This document shows, piece after piece, positions 8,789 through 16,898 of a stretch of 33,966 nt of DNA. Under the pieces are notes generated by a model. The model searched no databases. It saw only the letters and a program-made list of their open reading frames with translations, and was not told the DNA's origin. The stretch is from Treponema sp. (GTDB lineage Bacteria; Spirochaetota; Spirochaetia; Treponematales; Breznakiellaceae), in NCBI GenBank assembly GCA_031258225.1, contig JAIRND010000040.1:1-33966 (forward strand), in the 5' to 3' direction. The position numbers were made by a program, and so were the translations under genes. Position 1 is the first letter of the stretch. Every line of letters begins with the position of its first letter.

Positions 8789-8840
8789 ACCGGGGGTCTC
8801 CACCGGGGGTCTCCCCGCTCCAGCCACCCCGCTCCAGCCG
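8789..8840. repeat. Two back-to-back tandem duplications
   Basis: A 13-base unit ACCGGGGGTCTCC occurs at 8789-8801 and 8802-8814. It runs directly into a 14-base unit CCCCGCTCCAGCCA at 8813-8826, repeated with one mismatch at 8827-8840. The block lies in the gap between the divergent grpE and MMPL genes, immediately before the -35 box of the MMPL promoter. Confidence 0.9.
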
Positions 8841-8842
8841 GC

Positions 8843-8871
8843 TTGACCTGGAAAATCCATACGGATAAACT
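8843..8871 (+). promoter_or_regulatory. Sigma70-like promoter of the MMPL operon
   Basis: TTGACC at 8843-8848 (5 of 6 to consensus) is followed after exactly 17 bases by TAAACT at 8866-8871 (4 of 6). Transcription would start near 8878, giving a leader of about 35 bases before the ATG at 8914. Confidence 0.65.
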
Positions 8872-8897
8872 AATCCGCATAGTTAGTTTTAGCTAAC
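8867..8897 (+). promoter_or_regulatory. Operator-like inverted repeats over the MMPL -10 and start site
   Basis: AAACTAA (8867-8873) and TTAGTTT (8883-8889) are a perfect 7-bp inverted repeat with a 9-base spacer, starting inside the -10 box. A second overlapping pair, GTTAG (8882-8886) and CTAAC (8893-8897), extends it. The position would let a bound dimer block the polymerase. A TetR- or MarR-type repressor would be typical for an exporter operon, but no regulator gene is in the window. Confidence 0.55.
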
Positions 8898-8913
8898 AAT
8901 AAAAGGAAGGATT

Positions 8914-11307
8914 ATGCACGTTGACAGTATCAACCGCCGTTTTATCCGGTTTGGGACCTTCCAACTCCGGTACCGCCGGTTCATTATCGCGGCTCTGGCC
9001 GTTTTTACCATTCTAGGCCTGGCGGGATTGGGCAAGATGACCACCAGCGACAACATGGACGAATGGTTTAACGAGTACGACGCCATACAGGTGAATACCG
9101 ACCGTTTCGAGGAGCTTTTTGGTAACGAAGACCAGGTTCTTGTACTGGTCCAGGCGGAGGACGTGTTTGATCCTGTCGTACTCACCATGATCCGTTCCCT
9201 GGGGGCGGAACTTTTGGAAAAGGTTCCCTACGCGAAGGAACTGCGATCCCTTACGGATATGTCTGTCGTTTTTGGGTCCGAGGAAGGTATCGAGGTACGC
9301 AGCCCCTTTGAGGACGGTATTCCCCCCGCAGGACCGGAGATGGAGGAAAAGCGCGCCTATATCCTGTCCCGTTCTTCCCTGGTAAATATGCTGGTCTCCG
9401 ACGACTGCCGGGAAACCTGGCTGGCCTTAAGCCTTTACAACTATGAAAATAAAACCGATTCCACCGAAATGTACTCCGTGGGGCGGGCCGCCCAGGAGAT
9501 TATCACGGACCCCAAATGGCAAAGCCCCCACTACACCTTGAAGCCTTCGGGCGTGGCCTATACGGAATGGGAGGAAAGCCAGGTTATTATGTCGGAAACC
9601 GGCAGGCGGATCATAGGCGGCTTTATCGTGGCGATCTTCTGCCTTATCATCTTTACCCGGTCTTTTAGGGGAGTCATCGTCCCGGTACTAACCATGATCG
9701 GGGGCGTAGGATCGGTTTTTGGTTACATGGCCCACCTGGGGATTCCCGCCGATTCCAACCTCATGACTCTGCCCATCCTGCTTGCCATGGCCCTTTCCAT
9801 CGGCTACGCCATACATCTGGTGAACTCCTTCAAACTTCATTCCCGCCGCCTGGGGAAACGGAAGGAGGCCCTTATCGCCGCAGTGGGGGAAACGGGCTGG
9901 CCCATACTGTTTACCGCGGTTACCACCATCGGCGGTCTTCTCTCCTTCCTCTTTACCGGTATTGGCGCCCTGCGCTGGGTAGGCGTTAGCAGTGCCCTTA
10001 CGGTTTTCGCGGTCTACCTCTACGTGATCCTCCTGGTTCCGGTCCTTTTCAGCTTCGGTAAAGACCGGCGGGGTTCTGAAACTGTTGAAAGCGGAAGTAC
10101 CGCTGTGGACAGTAAGTTCTGCCGTTTTGGGGAACTGTTAATGCAAAAGCGTGTTCCGGTGATCATCATCGCTTTTGTCATCATAGCCGCCTTTGTCCCC
10201 GGTATTTTCGGCATGACCGTGAATCTGGATTATTTTTCGTTTATGGGAAAAAAGATTCCCTACATTGCCCGGCTTGCCGGGATGCTTGAGGCCAAAATCG
10301 GTTCCCTCTACACCTATACAGTAATGGTGAGTTTTGACGAACCAGACCGGTTCAAGGACCCGGTGGAGATGCGGAACCTGGACTCTCTTGCCCAGGACCT
10401 GGGGGCCTTGAGCCTGACCAAGATTTCCGGGACAAGGCCCCGTGTGTCTTCGGTAACGGAAATTGTCAAGGAAATGTACCGGACATTGAACGGGGATGAT
10501 CCCGCCTTTTATTCCATCCCCGGCGATCCTGATCTGCTTGCCCAGATTCTCTTTCTCTACGAGATTTCCGGGGGTAGTGATCTTTTTAACCGGATAAGCG
10601 AAGATTTTTCCACCGCGGTCCTGACGGTGGAACTTGCCGGCTATGACGGCAACCGTATCGTAGAAACCATCAAAGACGCTGAAGCGGCCGCCCGGGCCCG
10701 CTTTCCAGGCGGGAACGCGGTGGTGGTGGGCATGATCGCCAGTTTCGCTGAAATGAACAACAAGGTGGTGTACGGGGAATTAAAATCATTTGCCGGTTCT
10801 TTCCTTATCGTGTTTATTCTCCTGGCCCTGGTTTTCGGGAGCGTCAGAACAGCCCTTATCGGCATGATCCCCAATGTCGCGCCGATTATCATTATCGGCG
10901 GGATCATGGGCTACGCGAAAATACCCCTTGATATGCTTACCATGACCGTCATGCCCATGCTTTTGGGCATTGCCGTGGACGATACAATTCACTTTATTAC
11001 CCACACGCGGCTGGAGCTGGAACGGACCGGGTCTTACCGGCAGGGGGTGTTGAATTGCTTTGGTAAGATCGGCAAGACTCTGGGGACAACAACGGTAATA
11101 CTGTGCGCCATGTTTGCGGTCTATGCCCTTAGCCCCATTGCCATGCTTTTCCATGTAGGAATACTGTCTATTATCGGAATGGGTTCAGCCCTGCTGGCGG
11201 ATTATACCCTTACCCCGCTGCTCGTCCTTACGCTAAAACCGCTGGGAAAAGAGAGGCTTGCGGAAAGGCCGGACACCGGTACAATCAGGAAAGGAGAAAA
11301 GGCATGA
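8914..11307 (+). CDS. MMPL/RND-family inner-membrane exporter
   Basis: Inner-membrane transporter of 797 residues, probably moving a lipid or hydrophobic molecule with proton-motive energy. It has the duplicated RND layout: one membrane helix near residues 25-45, a large periplasmic domain, a five- or six-helix bundle (from about 225, with ALSIGYAIHLVNSF), then the whole plan again (second bundle with GIAVDDTIHFITHTR). The length is typical of single-subunit MMPL proteins and shorter than the 1000-residue AcrB type. AAAAGGAAGG precedes ATG 8914. The stop overlaps the next start (ATGA, 11304-11307). With the LolA-like protein and outer-membrane barrel downstream it forms a plausible trans-envelope route; the cargo is unknown. 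Confidence 0.88.
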   Translation: MHVDSINRRFIRFGTFQLRYRRFIIAALAVFTILGLAGLGKMTTSDNMDEWFNEYDAIQVNTDRFEELFGNEDQVLVLVQAEDVFDPVVLTMIRSLGAELLEKVPYAKELRSLTDMSVVFGSEEGIEVRSPFEDGIPPAGPEMEEKRAYILSRSSLVNMLVSDDCRETWLALSLYNYENKTDSTEMYSVGRAAQEIITDPKWQSPHYTLKPSGVAYTEWEESQVIMSETGRRIIGGFIVAIFCLIIFTRSFRGVIVPVLTMIGGVGSVFGYMAHLGIPADSNLMTLPILLAMALSIGYAIHLVNSFKLHSRRLGKRKEALIAAVGETGWPILFTAVTTIGGLLSFLFTGIGALRWVGVSSALTVFAVYLYVILLVPVLFSFGKDRRGSETVESGSTAVDSKFCRFGELLMQKRVPVIIIAFVIIAAFVPGIFGMTVNLDYFSFMGKKIPYIARLAGMLEAKIGSLYTYTVMVSFDEPDRFKDPVEMRNLDSLAQDLGALSLTKISGTRPRVSSVTEIVKEMYRTLNGDDPAFYSIPGDPDLLAQILFLYEISGGSDLFNRISEDFSTAVLTVELAGYDGNRIVETIKDAEAAARARFPGGNAVVVGMIASFAEMNNKVVYGELKSFAGSFLIVFILLALVFGSVRTALIGMIPNVAPIIIIGGIMGYAKIPLDMLTMTVMPMLLGIAVDDTIHFITHTRLELERTGSYRQGVLNCFGKIGKTLGTTTVILCAMFAVYALSPIAMLFHVGILSIIGMGSALLADYTLTPLLVLTLKPLGKERLAERPDTGTIRKGEKA

Positions 11308-12107
11308 AGACAAAAGACAGGTTTGCTGTGTTTATTATGGCGTTATTCGCGCTGATTACCGTCCGGGAACGGCTTCCCGCCCAGAGTCCCGGCGGACAGA
11401 GCGGATACGACATCATGAAACTGGCCGATGACCGTTACACCGGGGATACCGCCCAATACAACCTGACTATGACCCTTGACAGCGGCCGGGGTACGCCGCG
11501 GGTTCGGGAAGTTTCCTGGTTTTTTAAGGACTCTGGCGATACGGAAAAGACCCTTATGGTTTTCAGAAACCCCCGTGATGTGGCGGGCACGGGGTATCTG
11601 TCCTTCTCCTACGACGACGGCCGGGATGATGATATATGGCTCTACCTTCCGGCCATGAAACGGGTCAGGCGTATTACCGGGTCGGGAAAAAACGACGACT
11701 TTATGGGAACCGATTTTACCTACGAGGATATGGGAAGCCGGAGTCTTGACAAGGATAATTTCACCCTTCTCAGGGAGGAGGTTCTTGACGGCGAACCCTG
11801 CTGGGTTGTGGAAGCCAGGCCAAAGGACAGCAGAGACCCCTACGGCAGACGCCTTATGTGGATCCGCGAAGATTCCTGTATTATCAATGCCGTGGATTAC
11901 TACGACCGTCAGGACCGCCTGCTTAAAACGCTGCGGGTATCGGGCATCAGCCGGATTGACGGCATCTGGACGCCCCGGAAGATGGAGATGACCAACGTAC
12001 AGAACAGACATTCTACGGTCATCGAACTGTCGGATATCCGGTTTAACGTACCCCTGGACGATAGTCTTTTTACCGTTACGAATCTTGAACGGGGGAGTCC
12101 CAGATGA
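11304..12107 (+). CDS. LolA-like periplasmic protein (outer membrane lipoprotein-sorting family)
   Basis: Periplasmic protein of 267 residues. A signal peptide occupies about residues 1-27 (basic MKTKDR, hydrophobic core, cleavage near LPAQS). The mature part matches the LolA/LolB-like fold family commonly encoded beside MMPL exporters. Diagnostic stretches are DDDIWLYLPAMKRVRRI, then GTDFTYEDM and the later RLMWIREDSCIINAVDYYD. LolA-like folds form an open half-barrel that carries lipids or lipid anchors across the periplasm, so a shuttle role between the MMPL pump and the outer membrane is a reasonable inference. AAGGAG at 11291-11296 is the ribosome-binding site. Both ends overlap neighbours by ATGA. 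Confidence 0.85.
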   Translation: MKTKDRFAVFIMALFALITVRERLPAQSPGGQSGYDIMKLADDRYTGDTAQYNLTMTLDSGRGTPRVREVSWFFKDSGDTEKTLMVFRNPRDVAGTGYLSFSYDDGRDDDIWLYLPAMKRVRRITGSGKNDDFMGTDFTYEDMGSRSLDKDNFTLLREEVLDGEPCWVVEARPKDSRDPYGRRLMWIREDSCIINAVDYYDRQDRLLKTLRVSGISRIDGIWTPRKMEMTNVQNRHSTVIELSDIRFNVPLDDSLFTVTNLERGSPR

Positions 12108-13405
12108 ACCCGGTAAAAAAAGGAATCGCAGGCGCCCTGTTGTCTGCCGCTCTTTTTCCCCTGGCCGCCCAGGCGGAGTTACACGGTTCGCTGGAAACCT
12201 TCCATGCCTTTCCCTTCTCCCGCGATCTGGACCTGACCGATTCCCGTACCGCTTTTACCGGGGAGATCGCTGTCTATGCCGGGGAAGCCGCGGACTTTGT
12301 TTCCCTTTCCGCGGAGTACAACGGCGTAAGCCGCGACCGCGGCGGTTTTTCCCTTGGGGAAGCCTGGCTTGGTGAAGCCTGGATAGACTGGAACGCCGGG
12401 GGCCTCCGCCTCCGCCTGGGAAGGCAGCTTTTGTCCTGGGGCGCCGCCGACGGCCTGGTCCTGACCGATGTGGTCTGTCCGCAAAATTTGACCGCCTACG
12501 CGGGCCTTGACTTTGCCGGCGGCCGCCTCGCGGTGGACGGCCTCAAGCTACGCTACTCCTTTCCGGTACTTGCCGTAGAGGCCCTGTGGCTCCCCCTCTT
12601 TACCCCCGCCCGGCTGCCCGGGGACGGAAATCCCCTGCGTGAAATTTTTTACCCGCCTTCGGTTGATGTGGGTCCGGCCAGGATACCGGTTTCCTATGCC
12701 GACCCGGTCCTGCCGCGGGCCGCCGCCGATGGGGAATACGGCCTCCGCGTTTCCTGCTATACCTCGGCCCTGGATTTTTCTTTTATGGGATTTTGCGGCT
12801 GGAATGATATTCCCTGGATAAGCAAAACCGTAGTACCATCATCCGGATCAACCACGATTGAAGTTACGCCGGGATACGGCAGAACCATCACCGCCGGGTT
12901 TGACGCCGCCATACCTCTGGGGGAGGTGCTGCTGCGGCTGGAAACGGCCTGGACCGGAGGCGGCCGCTACGACCGGCCCCCGGAAGAAAGCGCGGCGCTT
13001 TTATCCGGCGGGTACAGGGATGATCCTGTGGAACAGCACAACCTCAAACTGCTGGCGGGCATTGACTGGAACCCGTCGGGCTGGAGCCTTTCCGCCCAGT
13101 ATTACGAAGACCTCCTCCCCGGCGCTTACCGCGGCGGTACGGCGCGGTCCTGGCGGAAAACCGGCCTTACCCTGGGGATAGCCAAGGCCTTTTTCCGGGA
13201 ACCCCTTGATCTTTCCGCCTGGGGCTATCTTGACTTACAGGATTTTGACGCCGCCGGCAGCGTCTCCGCCGCTTACGCCTTAACCGACGCCTTAAGCTTT
13301 GCCCTGGGGAGCGATTTTTTTACCGGGGGCATTGATGACCGGGGAACTTACGCGGTCTATAAGGATCTAAGCTGTCTGTGGATTAAGGGAATTTTCCGGT
13401 TCTGA
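12104..13405 (+). CDS. Outer-membrane beta-barrel protein, DUF1302-like
   Basis: Protein of 433 residues with a signal peptide (residues 1-24, ending LAAQA before ELHG). The mature sequence alternates polar and hydrophobic residues in strand-like stretches (for example GLRLRLGRQLLSWG, SFALGSDFFTGG) and ends in Phe (KGIFRF), the usual outer-membrane insertion signal. The RLGRQLLSWGAADGL stretch resembles DUF1302 proteins, which often accompany MMPL and LolA-like genes. GGGGGAG (12091-12097) and the ATGA overlap (12104-12107) show coupled translation with the LolA-like gene. I infer it is the outer-membrane end of the export route. Family assignment is moderate; beta-barrel identity is stronger. 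Confidence 0.78.
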   Translation: MNPVKKGIAGALLSAALFPLAAQAELHGSLETFHAFPFSRDLDLTDSRTAFTGEIAVYAGEAADFVSLSAEYNGVSRDRGGFSLGEAWLGEAWIDWNAGGLRLRLGRQLLSWGAADGLVLTDVVCPQNLTAYAGLDFAGGRLAVDGLKLRYSFPVLAVEALWLPLFTPARLPGDGNPLREIFYPPSVDVGPARIPVSYADPVLPRAAADGEYGLRVSCYTSALDFSFMGFCGWNDIPWISKTVVPSSGSTTIEVTPGYGRTITAGFDAAIPLGEVLLRLETAWTGGGRYDRPPEESAALLSGGYRDDPVEQHNLKLLAGIDWNPSGWSLSAQYYEDLLPGAYRGGTARSWRKTGLTLGIAKAFFREPLDLSAWGYLDLQDFDAAGSVSAAYALTDALSFALGSDFFTGGIDDRGTYAVYKDLSCLWIKGIFRF

Positions 13406-13427
13406 AGACACGTACCCTGGTTTTTTC

Positions 13428-13452
13428 GGCGCTCGCCCTGGGGCGACGCGCC
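13428..13452 (+). terminator. GC-rich hairpin after the MMPL operon
   Basis: GGCGCTCGCCC (13428-13438) pairs with GGGCGACGCGCC (13441-13452) through 11 bp with one bulged C. No T-run follows on either strand, so it is at best a factor-assisted terminator. Confidence 0.45.
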
Positions 13453-13457
13453 CTCAC

Positions 13458-13486
13458 TTGCAAAAATCCGCAAAGTCCTGTATAGT
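13458..13486 (+). promoter_or_regulatory. Promoter of the citrate synthase gene
   Basis: TTGCAA (13458-13463), a 17-base spacer and TATAGT (13481-13486). Start near 13493, leaving a leader of about 11 bases that still contains GAAGGA. Confidence 0.65.
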
Positions 13487-13503
13487 AATTTAACGAAGGA
13501 CAA

Positions 13504-14883
13504 ATGACAAAACAACAAATAGATACTCTTATCAAATATTATTCTGACTATGTCACAAGCAACGGGGTTATCGATAACGATCTTTACGCCAAATATGAAG
13601 TAAAGCGCGGGCTTAGGGATATCAGCGGCAGGGGCGTATTTGTCGGTCTTACGGAAATTTCGGAGATTGTTTCGTACATTATCGAAGACGGCGATCTTAT
13701 CCCCTGCGAGGGGAAGCTTTATTACCGGGGCATCAATATTGAACACATAGTCCGGGGCTTTATCGACGAGAATCGTTTTGGGTTTGGGGAAGTTTGCTTT
13801 CTGCTTCTCTTTGGGCACCTTCCGCTTAAAAAAGAATTGGAGGAATTTACCGCCCTTCTGGAAGAAAACGCCGTTTTACCGGAAAACTTTGTCCGGGACA
13901 CGATCATGAACGCCCCCAGCAGAGATATGATGAATTCCCTGGCTAAAAGTGTACTGACCCTTTACGCCTATGATGACAATCCGGATGATATTTCCATACC
14001 AAATGTGATCCGCCAGTCGATCCGGCTTATCGCCCAGTTTCCCCTGCTTGCGGTTTACGGGCATCAATCCTTTGCCCATTACCACAACAACCAGAGCCTG
14101 GTGATCCACCCGCCGAAAATGGGCATCTCCATAGCCGAAAATATTCTGCACATGCTGCGGCAGGATTCCAGTTATACTGCCCTGGAGGCGCGTATCCTTG
14201 ACCTTGTTCTGGTGCTTCACGCGGAACACGGCGGCGGTAACAACTCTACTTTTACAACTCATGTGGTAACATCGTCGCACACGGATACCTATTCATCTGT
14301 TGCCGCTTCTCTTGGCTCCCTCAAAGGTCCACGGCATGGCGGGGCAAACATAAAGGTTGTGCAGATGTTTCGGGAGATGCAGGAAAACGTTTCCGACTGG
14401 CACGACGATGACGAAATTGCCGCCTATCTTGAAAAGATACTCAGGGGGGAGGCCTTTGACAGGTCCGGCCTGATCTACGGCATAGGCCATGCGGTTTACT
14501 CCCTCTCCGACCCCCGGGCGCTTATCTTCCGGCGCTTTGTGGAAAAGCTGGCGGAGGAAAAAAACCGCCGGGAGGAGTACGTGCTCTATTCAAAGGTAGA
14601 ATACCTGGCCCCGCGGATCATCGCGAAGGTACGGAAAATGTACAAGGGCGTCAGCGCCAACGTGGATTTCTACTCCGGTTTTGTTTACAGCATGCTGGAC
14701 CTGCCCGAAGAACTCTACACCCCGCTTTTTGCCGTTTCCCGCATAGCGGGCTGGAGCGCCCACCGGATAGAAGAACTGGTGAATACCGGTAAAATTATCC
14801 GCCCGGCCTACAAATCGGTATCAAAGCAGATCCCCTATACCCCGCTGGAAGAGCGGGGTACACCGCTGGAAAAGCGGGGGTAG
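13504..14883 (+). CDS. Citrate synthase family enzyme
   Basis: Condenses acetyl-CoA with oxaloacetate (or, for methylcitrate synthases, propionyl-CoA). The product has 459 residues. Catalytic signatures are present in order: HAEHGGGNNSTF, GSLKGPRHGGAN, GIGHAVYSLSDPRA and NVDFYSGFVYSML, covering the two catalytic His regions and the Asp loop. GAAGGA at 13495-13500 is a short-spaced ribosome-binding site before ATG 13504. The C-terminus is odd: it ends in two copies of a TPLE(E/K)RG heptapeptide from a 21-base tandem repeat that looks added to the usual end. The gene is monocistronic with its own promoter. The family is firm; citrate versus methylcitrate specificity cannot be decided. Confidence 0.93.
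   Translation: MTKQQIDTLIKYYSDYVTSNGVIDNDLYAKYEVKRGLRDISGRGVFVGLTEISEIVSYIIEDGDLIPCEGKLYYRGINIEHIVRGFIDENRFGFGEVCFLLLFGHLPLKKELEEFTALLEENAVLPENFVRDTIMNAPSRDMMNSLAKSVLTLYAYDDNPDDISIPNVIRQSIRLIAQFPLLAVYGHQSFAHYHNNQSLVIHPPKMGISIAENILHMLRQDSSYTALEARILDLVLVLHAEHGGGNNSTFTTHVVTSSHTDTYSSVAASLGSLKGPRHGGANIKVVQMFREMQENVSDWHDDDEIAAYLEKILRGEAFDRSGLIYGIGHAVYSLSDPRALIFRRFVEKLAEEKNRREEYVLYSKVEYLAPRIIAKVRKMYKGVSANVDFYSGFVYSMLDLPEELYTPLFAVSRIAGWSAHRIEELVNTGKIIRPAYKSVSKQIPYTPLEERGTPLEKRG
14838..14879 (+). repeat. 21-base tandem palindromic repeat ending the citrate synthase gene
   Basis: Units 14838-14858 and 14859-14879 match at 19 of 21 positions. The first contains ACCCCGCT and AGCGGGGT, a perfect 8-bp stem around GGAAG; the second keeps a 5-bp stem around GGAAA. 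Each unit encodes seven residues in frame. Together they form a double hairpin immediately before the TAG, which may also aid termination. Confidence 0.88.
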
Positions 14884-14927
14884 CCGGCAGGGGGCGCTGA
14901 CGCTCCTGTTCATTAACCGGCAGTTTG

Positions 14928-14936
14928 TGCTATCCT
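14928..14936 (+). promoter_or_regulatory. Extended -10 promoter for a leaderless SEC-C gene
   Basis: TGCTATCCT carries the TGn extension plus a -10-like hexamer ending six bases before ATG 14943. No Shine-Dalgarno is present. Confidence 0.5.
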
Positions 14937-14942
14937 GTTTCC

Positions 14943-15617
14943 ATGATGACTGCCGAACTTTCAACCTGGGCCAGTTATTCACCGAAAACACCGCCTGTAC
15001 CGGCCAGGACGGAGGTAAAACCGACGGAGGTAAAATCCAAAAAGAAAATCGGCAGAAATGATCCCTGTCCCTGCGGCAGCGGGAAAAAATACAAAAAATG
15101 CTGCCTTTCAAAGGGCATCACCTTCAAAGAGGAGACCAGTGACGATAAGCCTGATGATCTAATGGAAGACTTCATGGGGCATGGGGAATTGTACAATGAC
15201 AGCAAACCCTACAATTTATTGCACAGGTACCCCGGTCTGGACCCGGAGGTCAGGGAAGGTGAATATAAATTCGCGGAATTCTTTAGTCCCCGGGGTATTG
15301 AGATCGATGTACCGGTATACAAGGCTCTGCATCACCGGTCAATTCCGATGTGGATAGAACGAAACCATGAAAAGGAAGACAGGGAACGCATTGATTTACT
15401 GCTTGAGGCGTTTGCGTTGTTTACGCAAACTTGTGCCAATGACAGCATCGATTCCTTTGATGCCTTTGATGAGAAGTATATGGTCCACTACCACGCGGTT
15501 GAATGGATTAGCCGTCTTCAGGATCTGCTTGAAAAATACGAGGGCGCAGTTCCCCAGGAACAGTACGCCATGCTTGAAAACGTGACCCAAACGCTGGAGC
15601 GCATGGGTACGCCGTAA
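14943..15617 (+). CDS. SEC-C zinc-motif protein of unknown role
   Basis: Protein of 224 residues. The N-terminal 40 residues are Pro/Thr/Lys-rich and probably disordered. They are followed by a SEC-C motif ([19 protein letters not shown]) that binds zinc through Cys and, in SecA, contacts SecB and ribosomes. The remaining 160 residues are acidic and helical, with no family I recognise (for example [15 protein letters not shown], then [15 protein letters not shown]). The frame is open from GTG 14925, but ATG 14943 sits just behind an extended -10 element and neither has a Shine-Dalgarno, so a leaderless start at 14943 fits. The same motif ends the J-domain protein at 4629, the second SEC-C protein within 11 kb. 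Confidence 0.8.
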   Translation: MMTAELSTWASYSPKTPPVPARTEVKPTEVKSKKKIGRNDPCPCGSGKKYKKCCLSKGITFKEETSDDKPDDLMEDFMGHGELYNDSKPYNLLHRYPGLDPEVREGEYKFAEFFSPRGIEIDVPVYKALHHRSIPMWIERNHEKEDRERIDLLLEAFALFTQTCANDSIDSFDAFDEKYMVHYHAVEWISRLQDLLEKYEGAVPQEQYAMLENVTQTLERMGTP

Positions 15618-15651
15618 CTCCGCCTGTCTTTATAAGCCCCGCGATCTTGTG

Positions 15652-15657
15652 TACTAT
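15652..15657 (+). promoter_or_regulatory. Possible -10 box, TACTAT, for the DUF4838 gene
   Basis: TACTAT lies five bases before ATG 15663, with no Shine-Dalgarno between. No good -35 is visible, so the call is weak. Confidence 0.35.
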
Positions 15658-15662
15658 GGGTC

Positions 15663-16826
15663 ATGGCTTCCTTTGACATTTCCAAACGATGGGTTGTTTT
15701 GGCGCCCTTGCCGGCGCCGGCCGCGGCGGAGGACCTGGCCCGCCGGATTGGCGCGCTTCGTGAACGGGACGGTCTGGGTAACGATGTTCCCGTTATCCTG
15801 GACGCCGCCGGTCCCGCGCCGGGGGATTCCGTTCCCATCATCGTGCTGAACATGGAACACGCATGTAACGAGCGGGGGGGCTATACCTGGCGGGCCGGTC
15901 AGGACCGGGTGGAGATATACGGCGATTCCCAGCGGGGGCTTTGCAATGGTATCTACAGCTTTCTTGCGGCCCTGGGCTTCCGCTGGCCCGGTCCCGCCCA
16001 GGAGCCCTCCGTTCCGTCTGCCGGGCCGGGGGGCTATCCTCTCAGGGTTCCGGGGCTCTACGTCCGCTCCAACCCTTCCCCGGAAAGCCGGCGCCGCCTG
16101 GTCATTCCCCCCCGGGTTGCTGACAGGGAGATCCCCGGCCTGTGCTGTTGGGCCGTCCGGAACCGCGTGGATGCCCTGGTGTTTTCGCTGAGGGACAGGC
16201 GGTTCCTGGGGGCCGCGAAAACCGCGGCTTTTGTGGCGGGCCTGGAAAAAGACTGGGGTCTTATCATTGAACGGGGGGGCTGGGATCTGGGTTCCCTCAT
16301 ACCCCGGCGCTATTTCTTTTTCAGGCGGGACCTGTTCCGTATGGAAGGCGGGAAAAGAACGGGGGATCACCATTTCTGTCCCACCAACCCGGAGACTATC
16401 AGGCTTGTGCGGCTGCGTATAGCGGCGCTGTTTGAACGGGGGGAGGCCTGGCGCGGCGCGGCGCGGGGTAAGGCGGACCCTCCCGGCGCGGGGCCGGAAC
16501 CCCGGCGGATCTACCACCTCTGGCCGGACCGGGAAGCGGAACATCTATGGTGCGCCTGTCCCGCCTGCCGGGCCTTTAGCCCCCGTGAACAGATCCGCCT
16601 GGCGGTAAATACCGCGGCGGCGCTTATCGGGGAAAAGGATCCCCAGGCGCTTGTTTCCTGTTGGGAACAGGAGGAGAACCCCGACGAACAACTCCCCGGG
16701 GGCAGTGAGATTAGCCTGCGGCCCAATGTCTTTGCGTTGAAAATGAAGGTCCCCCCGGACAGCGGGGAGGCGGAGGGAAGTCCTGCCCTGTATACCTATG
16801 AGCATGGCGTTATCAGGGAACTGTGA
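15663..16826 (+). CDS. DUF4838-type glycan-related protein
   Basis: Protein of 387 residues without a signal peptide, very GC-rich. The first ~115 residues resemble the N-terminal domain shared by alpha-glucuronidases and some GH20-like enzymes (QRGLCNGIYSFLAALGFRWPG). From about 230 to 345 it carries DUF4838 landmarks: HHFCPTNPETIRLV, YHLWPDREAEHLWCACPACRAFS and LVSCWEQEENPDE. DUF4838 proteins are associated with polysaccharide breakdown, but their reaction is not settled. Here the protein is shorter than the multi-domain forms and stops soon after PNVFALKMKV, so it may be a compact version or have lost its C-terminus. A GH38 gene begins 72 bases downstream, consistent with shared glycan use. 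Confidence 0.7.
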   Translation: MASFDISKRWVVLAPLPAPAAAEDLARRIGALRERDGLGNDVPVILDAAGPAPGDSVPIIVLNMEHACNERGGYTWRAGQDRVEIYGDSQRGLCNGIYSFLAALGFRWPGPAQEPSVPSAGPGGYPLRVPGLYVRSNPSPESRRRLVIPPRVADREIPGLCCWAVRNRVDALVFSLRDRRFLGAAKTAAFVAGLEKDWGLIIERGGWDLGSLIPRRYFFFRRDLFRMEGGKRTGDHHFCPTNPETIRLVRLRIAALFERGEAWRGAARGKADPPGAGPEPRRIYHLWPDREAEHLWCACPACRAFSPREQIRLAVNTAAALIGEKDPQALVSCWEQEENPDEQLPGGSEISLRPNVFALKMKVPPDSGEAEGSPALYTYEHGVIREL

Positions 16827-16852
16827 AGCCGGCCTGGCCCGTGCCCTGGCTG

Positions 16853-16892
16853 TATAGTTTGGCAGGATCGTTTATTGTATGGTTTATAGGGG
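16853..16892 (+). promoter_or_regulatory. Possible -10 box and ribosome-binding site of the GH38 gene
   Basis: TATAGT at 16853-16858 could start transcription near 16865. AGGGG at 16888-16892 sits six bases before ATG 16899. No convincing -35 box is visible. Confidence 0.4.
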
Positions 16893-16898
16893 TACACT

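Noticed and set aside
8731-8880. N-terminal extension of GrpE
   Set aside because: Its codons cover the tandem repeats and the MMPL promoter; the ATG at 8730 starts the helical GrpE region.
8731-8913. CIRCE heat-shock element
   Set aside because: No TTAGCACTC-N9-GAGTGCTAA-like sequence was found upstream of grpE.
15654-16544. Open frame of 296 codons on the minus strand
   Set aside because: Antisense to the DUF4838 gene; Pro/Arg/Gly-rich without family features.
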